A stretch of DNA of 64,000 nt from Limnohabitans parvus II-B4 (GCF_003063455.1 NZ_NESN01000002.1:682001-746000), one strand, 5' to 3'; numbered from the stretch's first letter, positions 18,882 to 27,882 are shown. A program made the numbers and translations. Notes: generated by a model not told the origin, from the letters alone.

Positions 18882-20266
18882 CGTTTCTTTTTTTCTTTCT
18901 TCCCGCTTGTCTGATTTGTTACTACGCCTTTCCACAAAGGACTGTCCGTAATCTGATTTTGACGGCCTTTTCGCTCATTTTTTATGCATGGGGTGAGCCG
19001 ATTTGGGTGAGTTTGTTGATCATTTCTTGTGTTTGGGACTTTTTCAACGGGCTGTTCATTGACCATTTTAAAAATCGCAAGGTCATCGCACGCTTGGGTG
19101 TGATCAGTTCGTTGACGGTCAATTTGGCATTGTTGGTCTCTTTCAAATATGCCGACTTCATTGTAGAGACGGTGAATGCTTTGACCGGTCTGGGCTTCAA
19201 GGCGCCGGGTATTTTGTTGCCAATTGGTATTTCTTTTTACACATTTCAAACCATCTCTTATACGGTTGATGTGTATCGGGGGGAGGTTCCTGCACAGAAG
19301 AATTTCTTGAACTTCATTTTGTTTGTCGTTTCGTTTCACCAACTGGTGGCCGGGCCTATCGTGCGTTATTCGCACATTGCCCGTGAAATCGAAGAGCGGG
19401 TGTTCAGTTTGCCTGATTTCAGCAACGGTGTGACCCGCTTTTGCAAGGGCTTGTTCAAGAAGGTGTTCATCGCCAATACCGCTGGAGAGTTGTGCCTGCA
19501 GTTTTTGGGTCAGGACATGAGCCACACCACGGTCGCAGGTGAGTGGTTTGGTTTGTTGATGTACAGCTTGCAAATTTATTTCGATTTTTCTGGCTACTCC
19601 GACATGGCCATCGGTTTGGGCTGGATGTTCGGTTTCCATTACCACGAGAACTTCAAGCATCCCTATACGGCCACATCCATCACCGACTTCTGGCGTCGTT
19701 GGCACATTTCGTTGGGCACGTTTTTCAGGGACTATGTTTACATCCCATTAGGCGGTAACAGAAGGTATCCCATCCGGAACATGTTCATTGTTTGGGGGCT
19801 CACGGGCATCTGGCACGGTGCCAGTTGGAACTTTGTGCTTTGGGGGCTGTATTTCGGTGTGATTCTCTGGTTTGAAAAGCAGGTGTTGCTGCGCTTACTG
19901 GACGCAATGCCCAACTTCGTGAAGCACGTGTATGCCATTTTCTTCATTGTTTTGGGTTGGGCCATTTTCTTCTTCACGGACTTGAGTCGTCTTGGTAGCA
20001 CCTTGAAAGTGATGTTCGGGATGGCCGATGTGCCGCTGTATAACTTTCAGCTGGACGCAGCTTTCTGGGCCAACGCCTATTGGTTGGTGTTTGCCTTGGT
20101 CATGTGTGCTCCTCTGTATGCGCGTGCGCATGCCGGTCTCAAGCAACACTTGACTGCGATCACTTACCAGTGGGCCGTGGTCTTTCAGAATTTGTTGTTC
20201 CTTGGGGTCAGTGTGGTGCTTCTGGTGGGGCAAACCTACAACCCTTTCATTTACTTTCGGTTCTGA
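18863..20266 (+). CDS. MBOAT-family O-acyltransferase (AlgI/PatA-like)
   Basis: A 467-residue polytopic membrane protein. It carries the MBOAT hallmarks SFHQLVAGPIVRY, SLQIYFDFSGYSDMAIGLG, SITDFWRRWHISLG (His281) and GIWHGASWNFVLWG (His318, the expected catalytic histidine). AlgI, PatA and DltB relatives move acetyl groups across the inner membrane and hand them to a periplasmic SGNH partner. Its gene overlaps the upstream glucosaminidase gene and lies two bases before the DHHW/SGNH gene, so all are probably co-translated. The absence of polysaccharide synthesis genes and the presence of murein hydrolases point to peptidoglycan as acceptor, which is inference. Confidence 0.92.
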   Translation: MVFSSLTFLFFFLPACLICYYAFPQRTVRNLILTAFSLIFYAWGEPIWVSLLIISCVWDFFNGLFIDHFKNRKVIARLGVISSLTVNLALLVSFKYADFIVETVNALTGLGFKAPGILLPIGISFYTFQTISYTVDVYRGEVPAQKNFLNFILFVVSFHQLVAGPIVRYSHIAREIEERVFSLPDFSNGVTRFCKGLFKKVFIANTAGELCLQFLGQDMSHTTVAGEWFGLLMYSLQIYFDFSGYSDMAIGLGWMFGFHYHENFKHPYTATSITDFWRRWHISLGTFFRDYVYIPLGGNRRYPIRNMFIVWGLTGIWHGASWNFVLWGLYFGVILWFEKQVLLRLLDAMPNFVKHVYAIFFIVLGWAIFFFTDLSRLGSTLKVMFGMADVPLYNFQLDAAFWANAYWLVFALVMCAPLYARAHAGLKQHLTAITYQWAVVFQNLLFLGVSVVLLVGQTYNPFIYFRF

Positions 20267-20268
20267 CC

Positions 20269-21705
20269 ATGCAGCAGCATCATTCCACCCCTTACATGGA
20301 CTGGACACAAACGATCTTGTTCACAGGATTGCTGATCGGTTTGGGCGTGTTTTTTGTGATGACGCCCAAAGAAGCGGTGTCTGAAGGTGAAAAACGCAAG
20401 CTTGCACAGTTTCCGGAGTTCTCTTGGTCAGCCATGGGTCATGGGACATACATGAAGCAGATCGACGATTTTGTGGCGGACAACTTTGTCTTCAGGTATG
20501 CCTTGACCGATGTGGCCGGACAAATCAAGCAGTGGCGAGGATGGGCGCAAGACGACATCCAGGTGTTCTCGGACAAAGGCACTCATCAAGGCGGCGGTGC
20601 AACAACTGCAGCCCATGAGACGCCAGCTGCTGCTGTTCGCCCGCCTGTCGCTCCGGCCTCAAATCAGGCAAAGCCGTCGCAAACAGCGAGTGAAGGTGTA
20701 ACCCAGACGCGTCGACCTGATGGTTCGACTGTTGGCGCTGGCGTTGAGGCTGCGGTGGTTTCGCAGTCAGACGACACGCCTTATCAAAATATCGAATCCG
20801 TCATCATTTATAAAAATCGGGCGGTGCAAATGTTGGGGGGCTCGCCTCAAATGGCGGTGCCGTTTGCCGCGGTGGTGGGGCGTTATCAACAGGAGTTGCC
20901 GCAGACCAACATTTATTTCATGCCCATTCCGATTGGCGCGGACTATTACCTGCCGGCCAAAGTCAACAAAGGGGTGATGCGGGAAAAGTTGGTCATCGAC
21001 CATGCCTTGAGCTTGTTGCCGCAGCAGGTTCGGCCTGTACATGCTTATGAAAAACTTGCGCAACACACATCTGAATATGTGTATTTCAATACGGACCACC
21101 ATTGGACGGGTCTGGGGGCTTATTACGCTTACACCGCTTTTGCAGAAGCAGCCCACATCACGCCCTTGCCATTGAATGCCCTGACCAAAAAGGAAATTCC
21201 CAATTTCCTGGGCACCCTCTACCATCGCACCTTGTCTCCGGTCCTCAAGAGCAAGGGTGATACGGTGGAGTATTACAAGGTGCCAGTTCAGACATCTGTC
21301 AAATTTTATGCAGCGGGTTCGCGTCAGGGTCAGCCAACGCAGCTGTACGCCGAATATGCTCGCGGGGCCGGTGCTTACGGCGTATTTTTGGGGGGTGATT
21401 ACCCCATGATGAAAATCACCAGCGATGTCAAAAATGGGCGCAAGATCGTGGTGCTAAAAGACTCGTATGGCAATGCGTTTGTCCCTTATCTTGCATCGCA
21501 TTACGAAGAGGTTTATGTGCTCGATTACCGTCATTTCAATGGCAACATCAAGACCCTGATCCAGCAAGAAGGAATCCAGGACTTGTTGTTTGCGCACAAT
21601 TCATATGTATTTCTGAGTGGCTATACGGTGCAGCGCGAGCGCGGGTTCTTGACGGGTGGAGCTGCCGTGGCCCGCAAGGCGTCAGCGTCTGAGGCGGCGC
21701 AATGA
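20269..21705 (+). CDS. Periplasmic SGNH/DHHW-family putative O-acetyltransferase (AlgX/AlgJ-like)
   Basis: 478 residues from the ATG at 20269, two bases after the MBOAT stop. One N-terminal membrane helix (about 14-31) anchors a periplasmic domain. FNTDHHWTGLGAYYAY (Asp276, His277, His278, Trp279) gives the DHHW signature and KDSYGNAFVPYLASHY supplies the likely nucleophile Ser399, the order seen in AlgX/AlgJ/DHHW proteins. Residues about 103-170 form a low-complexity Ala/Pro/Thr linker inserted in the N-terminal part. It probably transfers acetyl from the MBOAT protein to the glycan. Its end overlaps the next gene by four bases (ATGA). Confidence 0.85.
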   Translation: MQQHHSTPYMDWTQTILFTGLLIGLGVFFVMTPKEAVSEGEKRKLAQFPEFSWSAMGHGTYMKQIDDFVADNFVFRYALTDVAGQIKQWRGWAQDDIQVFSDKGTHQGGGATTAAHETPAAAVRPPVAPASNQAKPSQTASEGVTQTRRPDGSTVGAGVEAAVVSQSDDTPYQNIESVIIYKNRAVQMLGGSPQMAVPFAAVVGRYQQELPQTNIYFMPIPIGADYYLPAKVNKGVMREKLVIDHALSLLPQQVRPVHAYEKLAQHTSEYVYFNTDHHWTGLGAYYAYTAFAEAAHITPLPLNALTKKEIPNFLGTLYHRTLSPVLKSKGDTVEYYKVPVQTSVKFYAAGSRQGQPTQLYAEYARGAGAYGVFLGGDYPMMKITSDVKNGRKIVVLKDSYGNAFVPYLASHYEEVYVLDYRHFNGNIKTLIQQEGIQDLLFAHNSYVFLSGYTVQRERGFLTGGAAVARKASASEAAQ

Positions 21706-23423
21706 AGAGGAATTCTTTCATGACGTTTTTGATTCGTGGTTTGTCCACGCGTGCTGTGGCCAGCGCGGCTGCTTGTGCTTTGTTGGTGGCTTGTGCAACC
21801 AATCAGGGCGAGCCTGTCAAGGCGGTGCCGACAATGCCTGCTTTGCCTGTGGTGAGCATCACGCCAGTAGCAACGCCCGCAGCCCCTCAGGTAGTCAAAA
21901 ATGCGCCAGTCCCGCAACTCCAGCGACGCCCGTCACTTGCGGCTGCGGCAGAGGGCGCATCCAAGCCTGCATTTGGATGGAAAACTCTGCCAGAGCTCAT
22001 CGGTGCCGAGAAGGCACAGCTTTTCTATACATTCGTCACGCCTGAAGTCAACACATTGGAGGCGGCCAATGTTCAGCTTTTACAGCGTTTGAGAGACAAG
22101 TGGGACGGGGCTGCACAAGGGCGCTTCACGGTGCTGCATTTTGGTGATTCCCATGTTCAGGGCGGGTATGGGGCTCAGATTTCCCGACACAAACTCCAAT
22201 CGCTGATGGGCAGCGCTGGGCGCGGCATGGTGTTCCCCTACGCCATCGCCAAAACGTATTCGCAAAACGATTACAAATCCAGTTTCGAAGGTGAGTGGGT
22301 CACGGCCAACAGCATTCAGGTCTACCCCAAATTGCCCTTGGGGGTGTCTGGTTTCGTCGCGCGCACGGCCAGTACCCAGTCTGCCTTCACATTGCAGTTC
22401 AATCAGCAGTTCGAACCCGGTGCCAAAGTGCTGAAATTCATGTACCGCAGCACCTCTGCAGCGTACCGTTTGCGGATGCAATCGGGCGATTTGTTGTGGG
22501 AAAGTGAACTCCAAGGCGATGACGGGTCACAGGGGAGTTCCCGCATGGTCGAGATCGCAGTACCTCAACTGTTTGACGTTATCCGTTTTGATGTGGTGAA
22601 TGCAGATCCCAAGCCCGAAGATACTTTCGAGTTGCATGGCTTGAGCATTGAAAACAAGACACCCGGCGTGATCTATCACAACCTCGGTGTGGGCGGGGCG
22701 GCATATGGGGCATTGCGCTCCCAGGCCTACTTTGAAGCGCAGTCGAGTTTGTTGGCGCCTGATCTGGTGATCCTGGATTGGGGTACCAACGATCTCATCT
22801 ACAAAAACACTGTTCCTGAGCAGCTGAAGGCCACCATTGTGGAAACCATCCGGAAAGTGCGTGCCGAGCACCCGGATGCCCTGATTGTGTTGACCAGCGT
22901 CCAGGACACCTATTTTCGTAAACAGCCCATTACGGCTACTTGGGATTTTGCCCAATTGATCCGTCGTATCGCCCAGGAAAACGATTGCCTTTTGTACGAC
23001 TGGTACCGTGTGGCAGGTGGCGCTGATGCCATGCGCACTTGGTATGCTTACGGTCTAGCCCAACCGGACCACGTGCATTTGAGTGGTACGGGTTACGCGA
23101 TCAAGGGTGATTTGTTGGCGCAAGCGATGCTCAATGCCATGAGCTGGCGCAAAAATAATCCGGACAAAACCAGTTTGTGGGTGGACGCTCAACAAGCCGA
23201 AGTGCCCAGATCGGTTTCGGCTTGGCTCAAGGCTTTGCAGCCGTTTCAGCTGCGTCCTGATCTGATCCGTGTCAGTGCGCCCGTGAAAGCCAAAAGTAAA
23301 GCCACGGCAGCCAATGCCAAGACGGCCTCACGTCACGGGGCCAAGGCCAATCAATCCAAACCGAAAGCAGCGGTCAAATCGACCACCAAATCCAAATCGA
23401 GCAAGTCCCAAAAAACCCCATGA
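21702..23423 (+). CDS. GDSL/SGNH lipoprotein, putative peptidoglycan O-acetyl esterase or acetyltransferase
   Basis: 573 residues. A lipobox (LLVACATN, Cys31) predicts a lipoprotein, followed by a Pro/Ala-rich linker. SGNH blocks: HFGDSHVQGG (Ser150), DWGTNDL near 360 and DHVHLSGTGY (Asp456, His459). Between the first two blocks, residues about 190-320 are beta-rich and look like a carbohydrate-binding insert, the arrangement known for Ape1-type O-acetylpeptidoglycan esterases with a CBM35. The last roughly 45 residues are a Lys/Ala/Ser-rich basic tail. Co-translation (ATGA overlap at 21702) with the DHHW gene places it in the acetylation operon. Esterase versus transferase activity cannot be decided by reading. 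Confidence 0.85.
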   Translation: MKRNSFMTFLIRGLSTRAVASAAACALLVACATNQGEPVKAVPTMPALPVVSITPVATPAAPQVVKNAPVPQLQRRPSLAAAAEGASKPAFGWKTLPELIGAEKAQLFYTFVTPEVNTLEAANVQLLQRLRDKWDGAAQGRFTVLHFGDSHVQGGYGAQISRHKLQSLMGSAGRGMVFPYAIAKTYSQNDYKSSFEGEWVTANSIQVYPKLPLGVSGFVARTASTQSAFTLQFNQQFEPGAKVLKFMYRSTSAAYRLRMQSGDLLWESELQGDDGSQGSSRMVEIAVPQLFDVIRFDVVNADPKPEDTFELHGLSIENKTPGVIYHNLGVGGAAYGALRSQAYFEAQSSLLAPDLVILDWGTNDLIYKNTVPEQLKATIVETIRKVRAEHPDALIVLTSVQDTYFRKQPITATWDFAQLIRRIAQENDCLLYDWYRVAGGADAMRTWYAYGLAQPDHVHLSGTGYAIKGDLLAQAMLNAMSWRKNNPDKTSLWVDAQQAEVPRSVSAWLKALQPFQLRPDLIRVSAPVKAKSKATAANAKTASRHGAKANQSKPKAAVKSTTKSKSSKSQKTP

Positions 23424-23464
23424 AGTGACTGTCGGGAACGCGGATGGATGGGCACGGCAGCCCA

Positions 23465-23965
23465 TCATTCACCGGTCGTCGACGTTCCAGGGGAATCGTT
23501 TGTCCGGGGTGAATCAGGGGCGATTGATGCCTGATCAGGGCACGACTTGGTCCATTGGATCTTCCTCAAATGTTCCATGTAGCCTGCGCTGGCGTAACGG
23601 ATGCTTTTCAGGAATTCGCCATAGTCTTTGTGCTCGTTGGCGTTGTAGTACTTGTCCTGCCAAGACTTGTAGTACGCGATGCTGTCTTGCCATTGATTGA
23701 AAATCAGATAGTTGGAATTTCTGAAACCAAACAGGTTCTGTCTCTTCATCAAAAAGGGTGCGCGCATCCAACCTGTTTCCAGAATGGCCTGTCGCATCAC
23801 CGTGTCAGGTTGCTGAATGTTCAACCTGCAAATTTCAACGAAAACAGCCTCAACCAGATCTTGGTTGATCTTGCCTAAGGATTGAGCTTGCGTGCAGGTC
23901 GCGGTGATGGAGAAGATCACGCCAAGCCCAGTCAAAATGTGACGGCTCCAATTGCTCATGCTCAT
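23465..23965 (-). CDS. Glucosaminidase-domain murein hydrolase (second paralogue)
   Basis: 166 residues with a Sec-type signal peptide (cleavage probably after TQA near residue 27) and the same domain as the gene at 18336: VMRQAILETGW (catalytic Glu63), PFLMKRQNLFGFR, then YKSWQDK and matching DY…FL…I.Y and HL.KI.W positions. It is thus a paralogue lying on the opposite strand beyond the acetylation operon, converging with it. The tail after residue 145 is Ser/Thr/Pro-rich. It lies 63 bases downstream of the Nudix gene, so it may be read through from it. Confidence 0.85.
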   Translation of the reverse strand: MSMSNWSRHILTGLGVIFSITATCTQAQSLGKINQDLVEAVFVEICRLNIQQPDTVMRQAILETGWMRAPFLMKRQNLFGFRNSNYLIFNQWQDSIAYYKSWQDKYYNANEHKDYGEFLKSIRYASAGYMEHLRKIQWTKSCPDQASIAPDSPRTNDSPGTSTTGE

Positions 23966-24028
23966 GCGCCCGTCAATGGCGTGTCGTGCGGGCGGTAAAC
24001 CAGGTGTCGGGCATGGGGAGATTGGAGG

Positions 24029-24541
24029 TTATTGGCGTGGTATGCCTTCAGACTTGGGGGCATTGGGGAGCTTGACGGCGACATCGGTGTAGATCACGCT
24101 CAGCGGAAAGCGTTGACCCGCTAGGTGGTCTTCGATGCAGCGCAACACCAAAGGGCTTCGATGGCGGTCTGCACTGGCGCGCACTTCCTCGGGTGTCATC
24201 CAGAGGGTTCGGACGATCCCCTCATCCAGGCTCAGGTGGGGTTGCAGGTCGCCGATGTCACCGCAAAAAGCCATCCGCACATAGGTGATGTCTTCACCCG
24301 TTGCGGCGCGCTGAAAGCGTGACAAATAGATGCCAACCAAGGCCGTAGGGTTGAAGGGGTGGGCTGTTTCCTCCAAGGCTTCACGGGCACAGCCGTCGGC
24401 GGGTGATTCGCCCTCGTCCAGGTGCCCGGCCGGGTTGTTCAGGCGCAAGCCTTCCTGGGTGTGTTCTTCGATCAACAAATAGCGGCCATTTTTCTCAATG
24501 ATGGCGGCCACGGTGACATTGGGTTTCCAGCGTGTGTCCAT
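24029..24541 (-). CDS. Nudix hydrolase, NudJ-like
   Basis: 170 residues with the Nudix box beginning at Gly39 (GHLDEGESPADGCAREALEETA, matching GX5EX7REUXEEXGU up to the final Gly; it includes REALEE at 53-58). The context WKPNVTVAAIIEKNGRYLLIEE resembles NudJ (YmfB), a pyrophosphatase of thiamin diphosphate precursors and nucleoside di/triphosphates. In E. coli nudJ is directly upstream of mnmA; here mnmA is on the same strand but 7.8 kb further on. It diverges from pntA across an A/T-rich gap of about 145 bases. Confidence 0.9.
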   Translation of the reverse strand: MDTRWKPNVTVAAIIEKNGRYLLIEEHTQEGLRLNNPAGHLDEGESPADGCAREALEETAHPFNPTALVGIYLSRFQRAATGEDITYVRMAFCGDIGDLQPHLSLDEGIVRTLWMTPEEVRASADRHRSPLVLRCIEDHLAGQRFPLSVIYTDVAVKLPNAPKSEGIPRQ

Positions 24542-24686
24542 GGTGTGATTATCGGCTGGGCACCGAGTGGTGATGCTTGGGATTGACCTGATTCGACTGT
24601 CGTAAGTTTCAGTATATATTTAAGCGTTGATTTGCCCTGCCAGGCGCAAGTCCTGCGATTTCATCATCATCATCTGGAGACAAACC

Positions 24687-26264
24687 ATGCGCATAGGCGT
24701 GCCGCGAGAGATATTCCTCGGTGAAAAACGGGTGGCCACTGTGCCCGATGCGGTCACCAAGCTGGTCAAGCTTGGCTTTGAAGTGGCGGTGGAACGGGGT
24801 GCCGGTGAGCTGGCCGACCTGTCGGACGACGCCTACGTCGAAGCCGGTGCCACCATTGCGCCCAGTGCCGCTGAACTGTGGCTCAGCAGCGACATCGTCT
24901 TCAAGGTGCGCGCGCCTACGCCCGATGAAGTGGCGCTGATGCACGAAGGCCAGACGCTGATCGGCTTTTTGTGGCCCGCCCAAAACCCCGATTTGATGCA
25001 GCAGCTCGCGGCCAAAAAAGTCACGGCGCTGTCGATTGACGCACTGCCCCGCACTTTGAGCCGCGCCCAGAAGATGGACGCGCTGACCTCCATGGCCGGC
25101 GTCAGCGGCTACCGCGCCGTGGTCGAGGCGGCCAACGCTTTTGGCCGTTTCTTCAACGGCCAGATCACGGCCGCAGGCAAGGTGCCCCCGGCCAAGGTGT
25201 TCATTGCCGGAGCCGGTGTGGCCGGTTTGGCCGCCATTGGCGCAGCCGCCAGTCTGGGCGCCATCGTGCGCGCCAACGACACCCGCGCCGAAGTGGCCGA
25301 CCAAGTCGTGTCACTCGGCGGTGAATTCGTCAAGGTGGATTACGAAGAAGAAGGCTCGGGCGGCGGCGGTTACGCCAAGGTCATGAGCGAAGGCTTCCAG
25401 GCCGCGCAGCGCCAGATGTACGCGCAGCAGGCCAAAGAGTGCGACATCATCATCACCACCGCGCTGATCCCCGGCAAACCCGCGCCCAAGCTGATCACGG
25501 CCGAGATGGTGCAAAGCATGAAGCCCGGCAGCGTGATCGTGGACATGGCCGCCGAGCAAGGCGGCAACTGCGAGTTGACCGAGCCGGGCAAGGCCGTGGT
25601 CAAGCATGGCGTGACCATCGTCGGTTACACGGATCTGGCCTCGCGCATGGCGCGCCAGTCGTCCACGCTGTACGGCACCAACCTGTTCCGCCTGACGGAA
25701 GAGCTGTGCAAGACCAAGGACGGCGTCATCAACGTCAACATGCAAGACGACGCCATTCGGGGCCTGACGGTCATCAAGGATGGCGAGATCACCTGGCCCG
25801 CGCCCCCACTGGTGGTGGCGCCCAAGCCTGCGCCCAAGCCCACGGTGGCGGTGGCCGAGAAAAAAAGCGGTCACGGCCACGGCAGCAGCGGCCCCATGCC
25901 CGCCAAAACGCTGGCGGTGGTGTTTGGTCTGGGTGCCTTGGTGTTCTGGGCCATTGGCGCTTACGCACCGGCGGCCTTTTTGGGCCACTTCACGGTGTTT
26001 GTGCTGGCTTGCTTCATCGGCAACATGGTGGTCTGGAACGTGACACCCGCGCTGCACACACCGCTCATGAGCGTGACGAACGCCATCTCCAGCATCATCG
26101 TGATCGGTGCGCTGGTGCAGATCTTGCCGCCCGAGGCGGGCACGAATGGCCGGCCCGATCAGCTCATCCAGTGGCTGGCTTTTGCCGGCATTGTGCTCAC
26201 GGCCGTCAACATGTTCGGTGGCTTTGCAGTCACCCGCCGCATGTTGGACATGTTCCGCAAATAA
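24687..26264 (+). CDS. pntA: NAD(P) transhydrogenase subunit alpha
   Basis: Proton-translocating transhydrogenase couples hydride transfer from NADH to NADP+ with proton influx. The 525-residue alpha subunit has the NAD(H)-binding domain I (MRIGVPREIFLGEKRVATVP; FIAGAGVAGLAAIGAAASLGA) and, from about residue 410, the membrane helices of domain II, so this is the fused E. coli-type alpha rather than the split form. An Ala/Pro/Lys linker joins the parts. A GGAGA site seven bases before the ATG at 24687 fixes the start. pntB follows after 111 bases containing duplicated hairpins. Confidence 0.95.
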   Translation: MRIGVPREIFLGEKRVATVPDAVTKLVKLGFEVAVERGAGELADLSDDAYVEAGATIAPSAAELWLSSDIVFKVRAPTPDEVALMHEGQTLIGFLWPAQNPDLMQQLAAKKVTALSIDALPRTLSRAQKMDALTSMAGVSGYRAVVEAANAFGRFFNGQITAAGKVPPAKVFIAGAGVAGLAAIGAAASLGAIVRANDTRAEVADQVVSLGGEFVKVDYEEEGSGGGGYAKVMSEGFQAAQRQMYAQQAKECDIIITTALIPGKPAPKLITAEMVQSMKPGSVIVDMAAEQGGNCELTEPGKAVVKHGVTIVGYTDLASRMARQSSTLYGTNLFRLTEELCKTKDGVINVNMQDDAIRGLTVIKDGEITWPAPPLVVAPKPAPKPTVAVAEKKSGHGHGSSGPMPAKTLAVVFGLGALVFWAIGAYAPAAFLGHFTVFVLACFIGNMVVWNVTPALHTPLMSVTNAISSIIVIGALVQILPPEAGTNGRPDQLIQWLAFAGIVLTAVNMFGGFAVTRRMLDMFRK

Positions 26265-26349
26265 ATGACTTCGGGGACGGATCTTTAGCTCGGTCCCCGA
26301 CTGATTAATGACTTCGGGGACGGATTTTTAGCGCTGTCCTCGACTGATC
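26264..26349 (+). repeat. Tandem 43-bp hairpin repeat between pntA and pntB
   Basis: Two abutting 43-bp copies (26264-26306 and 26307-26349). Copy 1 has a perfect stem TCGGGGAC (26271-26278) / GTCCCCGA (26293-26300). Copy 2 has TCGGGGAC (26314-26321) / GTCCTCGA (26336-26343), whose one difference is a G·U pair in the plus-strand RNA. The first copy begins on the last base of the pntA stop codon. Confidence 0.85.
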
Positions 26350-26375
26350 AAGACAAGAAACAAGGAAAGACGATC

Positions 26376-27806
26376 ATGTCTCAAAGTCTCATTTCTCCGA
26401 GCCTGGCCACGGCCGCCTACTTGGGCGCGGCCATCCTTTTTATCCTCAGCCTGGGTGGCTTGTCCAACCCAGAAACATCGCGTCGGGGCAATCTCTACGG
26501 CGTCATCGGCATGGCGTTGGCGGTGATCGCCACCATCGTGGGCCCGCGTGTGGCCGCTGCGGGCATCCCGTGGATCATCGGCGCGCTGCTGATCGGTGGC
26601 AGCGTGGGTTTCTACGCCGCCAAAACCGTCAAGATGACCCAGATGCCGGAGCTGGTCGCGCTGATGCACAGCCTGGTGGGCTTGGCGGCTTGCCTCGTGG
26701 GTTTTGCCAGCTACGTGGACACCTCGGTCCAGTACCAAGGCGCTGAAAAAGCCATTCATGAGGTGGAGATCTACGTCGGCATCCTGATCGGTGCGGTCAC
26801 CTTCTCGGGCTCGCTGATCGCCTTTGGTAAGCTCAACGGCAAGATCGGCGGCAAGCCTTTGCTGCTGCCCGCACGCCACTGGCTCAACCTGTTGGGCCTG
26901 TTGGTGGTGGTCTGGTTTGGCCGTGAGTTCGTGAACGCGCACGATGTGCAAAGCGGCATGACGCCGCTGATCATCATGACCGCCATCGCCTTGCTGTTCG
27001 GCATCCACATGGTCATGGCCATTGGCGGCGCCGACATGCCGGTGGTGGTGTCCATGCTCAACAGCTATTCCGGTTGGGCCGCTGCGGCCACCGGCTTCAT
27101 GCTCAGCAACGACTTGCTGATCGTGACCGGCGCGCTGGTGGGTTCGTCCGGTGCCATCCTGTCCTACATCATGTGCAACGCGATGAACCGCAACTTCATC
27201 AGCGTGATCGCAGGGGGCTTCGGTGGTGGGGCACCTGCTGCGCCCAAGGCCGACGGCGCTGCGGCCGAGCCGCAAGGTGAGGTGGTGCCTGTGAGCGCGA
27301 CCGAGACCGCTGAGCTGCTGCGCGACGCCAAGCGCGTGATCATCGTGCCGGGTTACGGCATGGCAGTGGCCCAAGCCCAACACACGGTCAATGAAATCAC
27401 CAAGACCCTGCGCGATCGCGGCGTCAATGTGCGTTTCGGCATCCACCCCGTGGCGGGCCGCATGCCCGGCCACATGAACGTGCTGTTGGCCGAGGCCAAG
27501 GTGCCCTACGACATCGTGCTGGAGATGGACGAAATCAACGACGATTTCCCGGACACCGATGTGGTCATGGTCATCGGGGCCAACGACATTGTCAACCCGG
27601 CGGCGCAAGAAGACCCGACCAGCCCGATCGCCGGCATGCCGGTGCTCGAAGTCTGGAAAGGCCGCACCAGCATCGTCATGAAGCGCTCCATGGCCAGCGG
27701 CTACGCGGGCGTGGACAACCCGTTGTTCTACAAAGAAAACAACCGCATGCTGTTTGGTGATGCCAAGAAAATGCTCGATGAAGTGCTGGTGGCTTTGAAA
27801 ATGTGA
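26376..27806 (+). CDS. pntB: NAD(P) transhydrogenase subunit beta
   Basis: 476 residues: N-terminal membrane helices (domain II, residues 1-270), then the NADP(H)-binding domain III, with [37 protein letters not shown] and [15 protein letters not shown]. It completes the transhydrogenase with PntA in the inner membrane and supplies NADPH. AAGGAAAG before the ATG at 26376 is a good ribosome site. The gap to pntA holds the hairpin repeat, which may change the ratio of the two subunits. Confidence 0.96.
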   Translation: MSQSLISPSLATAAYLGAAILFILSLGGLSNPETSRRGNLYGVIGMALAVIATIVGPRVAAAGIPWIIGALLIGGSVGFYAAKTVKMTQMPELVALMHSLVGLAACLVGFASYVDTSVQYQGAEKAIHEVEIYVGILIGAVTFSGSLIAFGKLNGKIGGKPLLLPARHWLNLLGLLVVVWFGREFVNAHDVQSGMTPLIIMTAIALLFGIHMVMAIGGADMPVVVSMLNSYSGWAAAATGFMLSNDLLIVTGALVGSSGAILSYIMCNAMNRNFISVIAGGFGGGAPAAPKADGAAAEPQGEVVPVSATETAELLRDAKRVIIVPGYGMAVAQAQHTVNEITKTLRDRGVNVRFGIHPVAGRMPGHMNVLLAEAKVPYDIVLEMDEINDDFPDTDVVMVIGANDIVNPAAQEDPTSPIAGMPVLEVWKGRTSIVMKRSMASGYAGVDNPLFYKENNRMLFGDAKKMLDEVLVALKM

Positions 27807-27882
27807 ACCCGGGAAATCCAGTAGCTCTGCGAGTCAGTTTGCCGTCAGTAGTGCGGTAGACTGGCTCACAGGAGAACCTGAT

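Noticed and set aside
16326..23965. Prophage lysis region (transglycosylase, LysM, glucosaminidases)
   Set aside because: No capsid, tail, terminase, holin or integrase gene is present, and the block contains MBOAT and SGNH acetylation genes instead.
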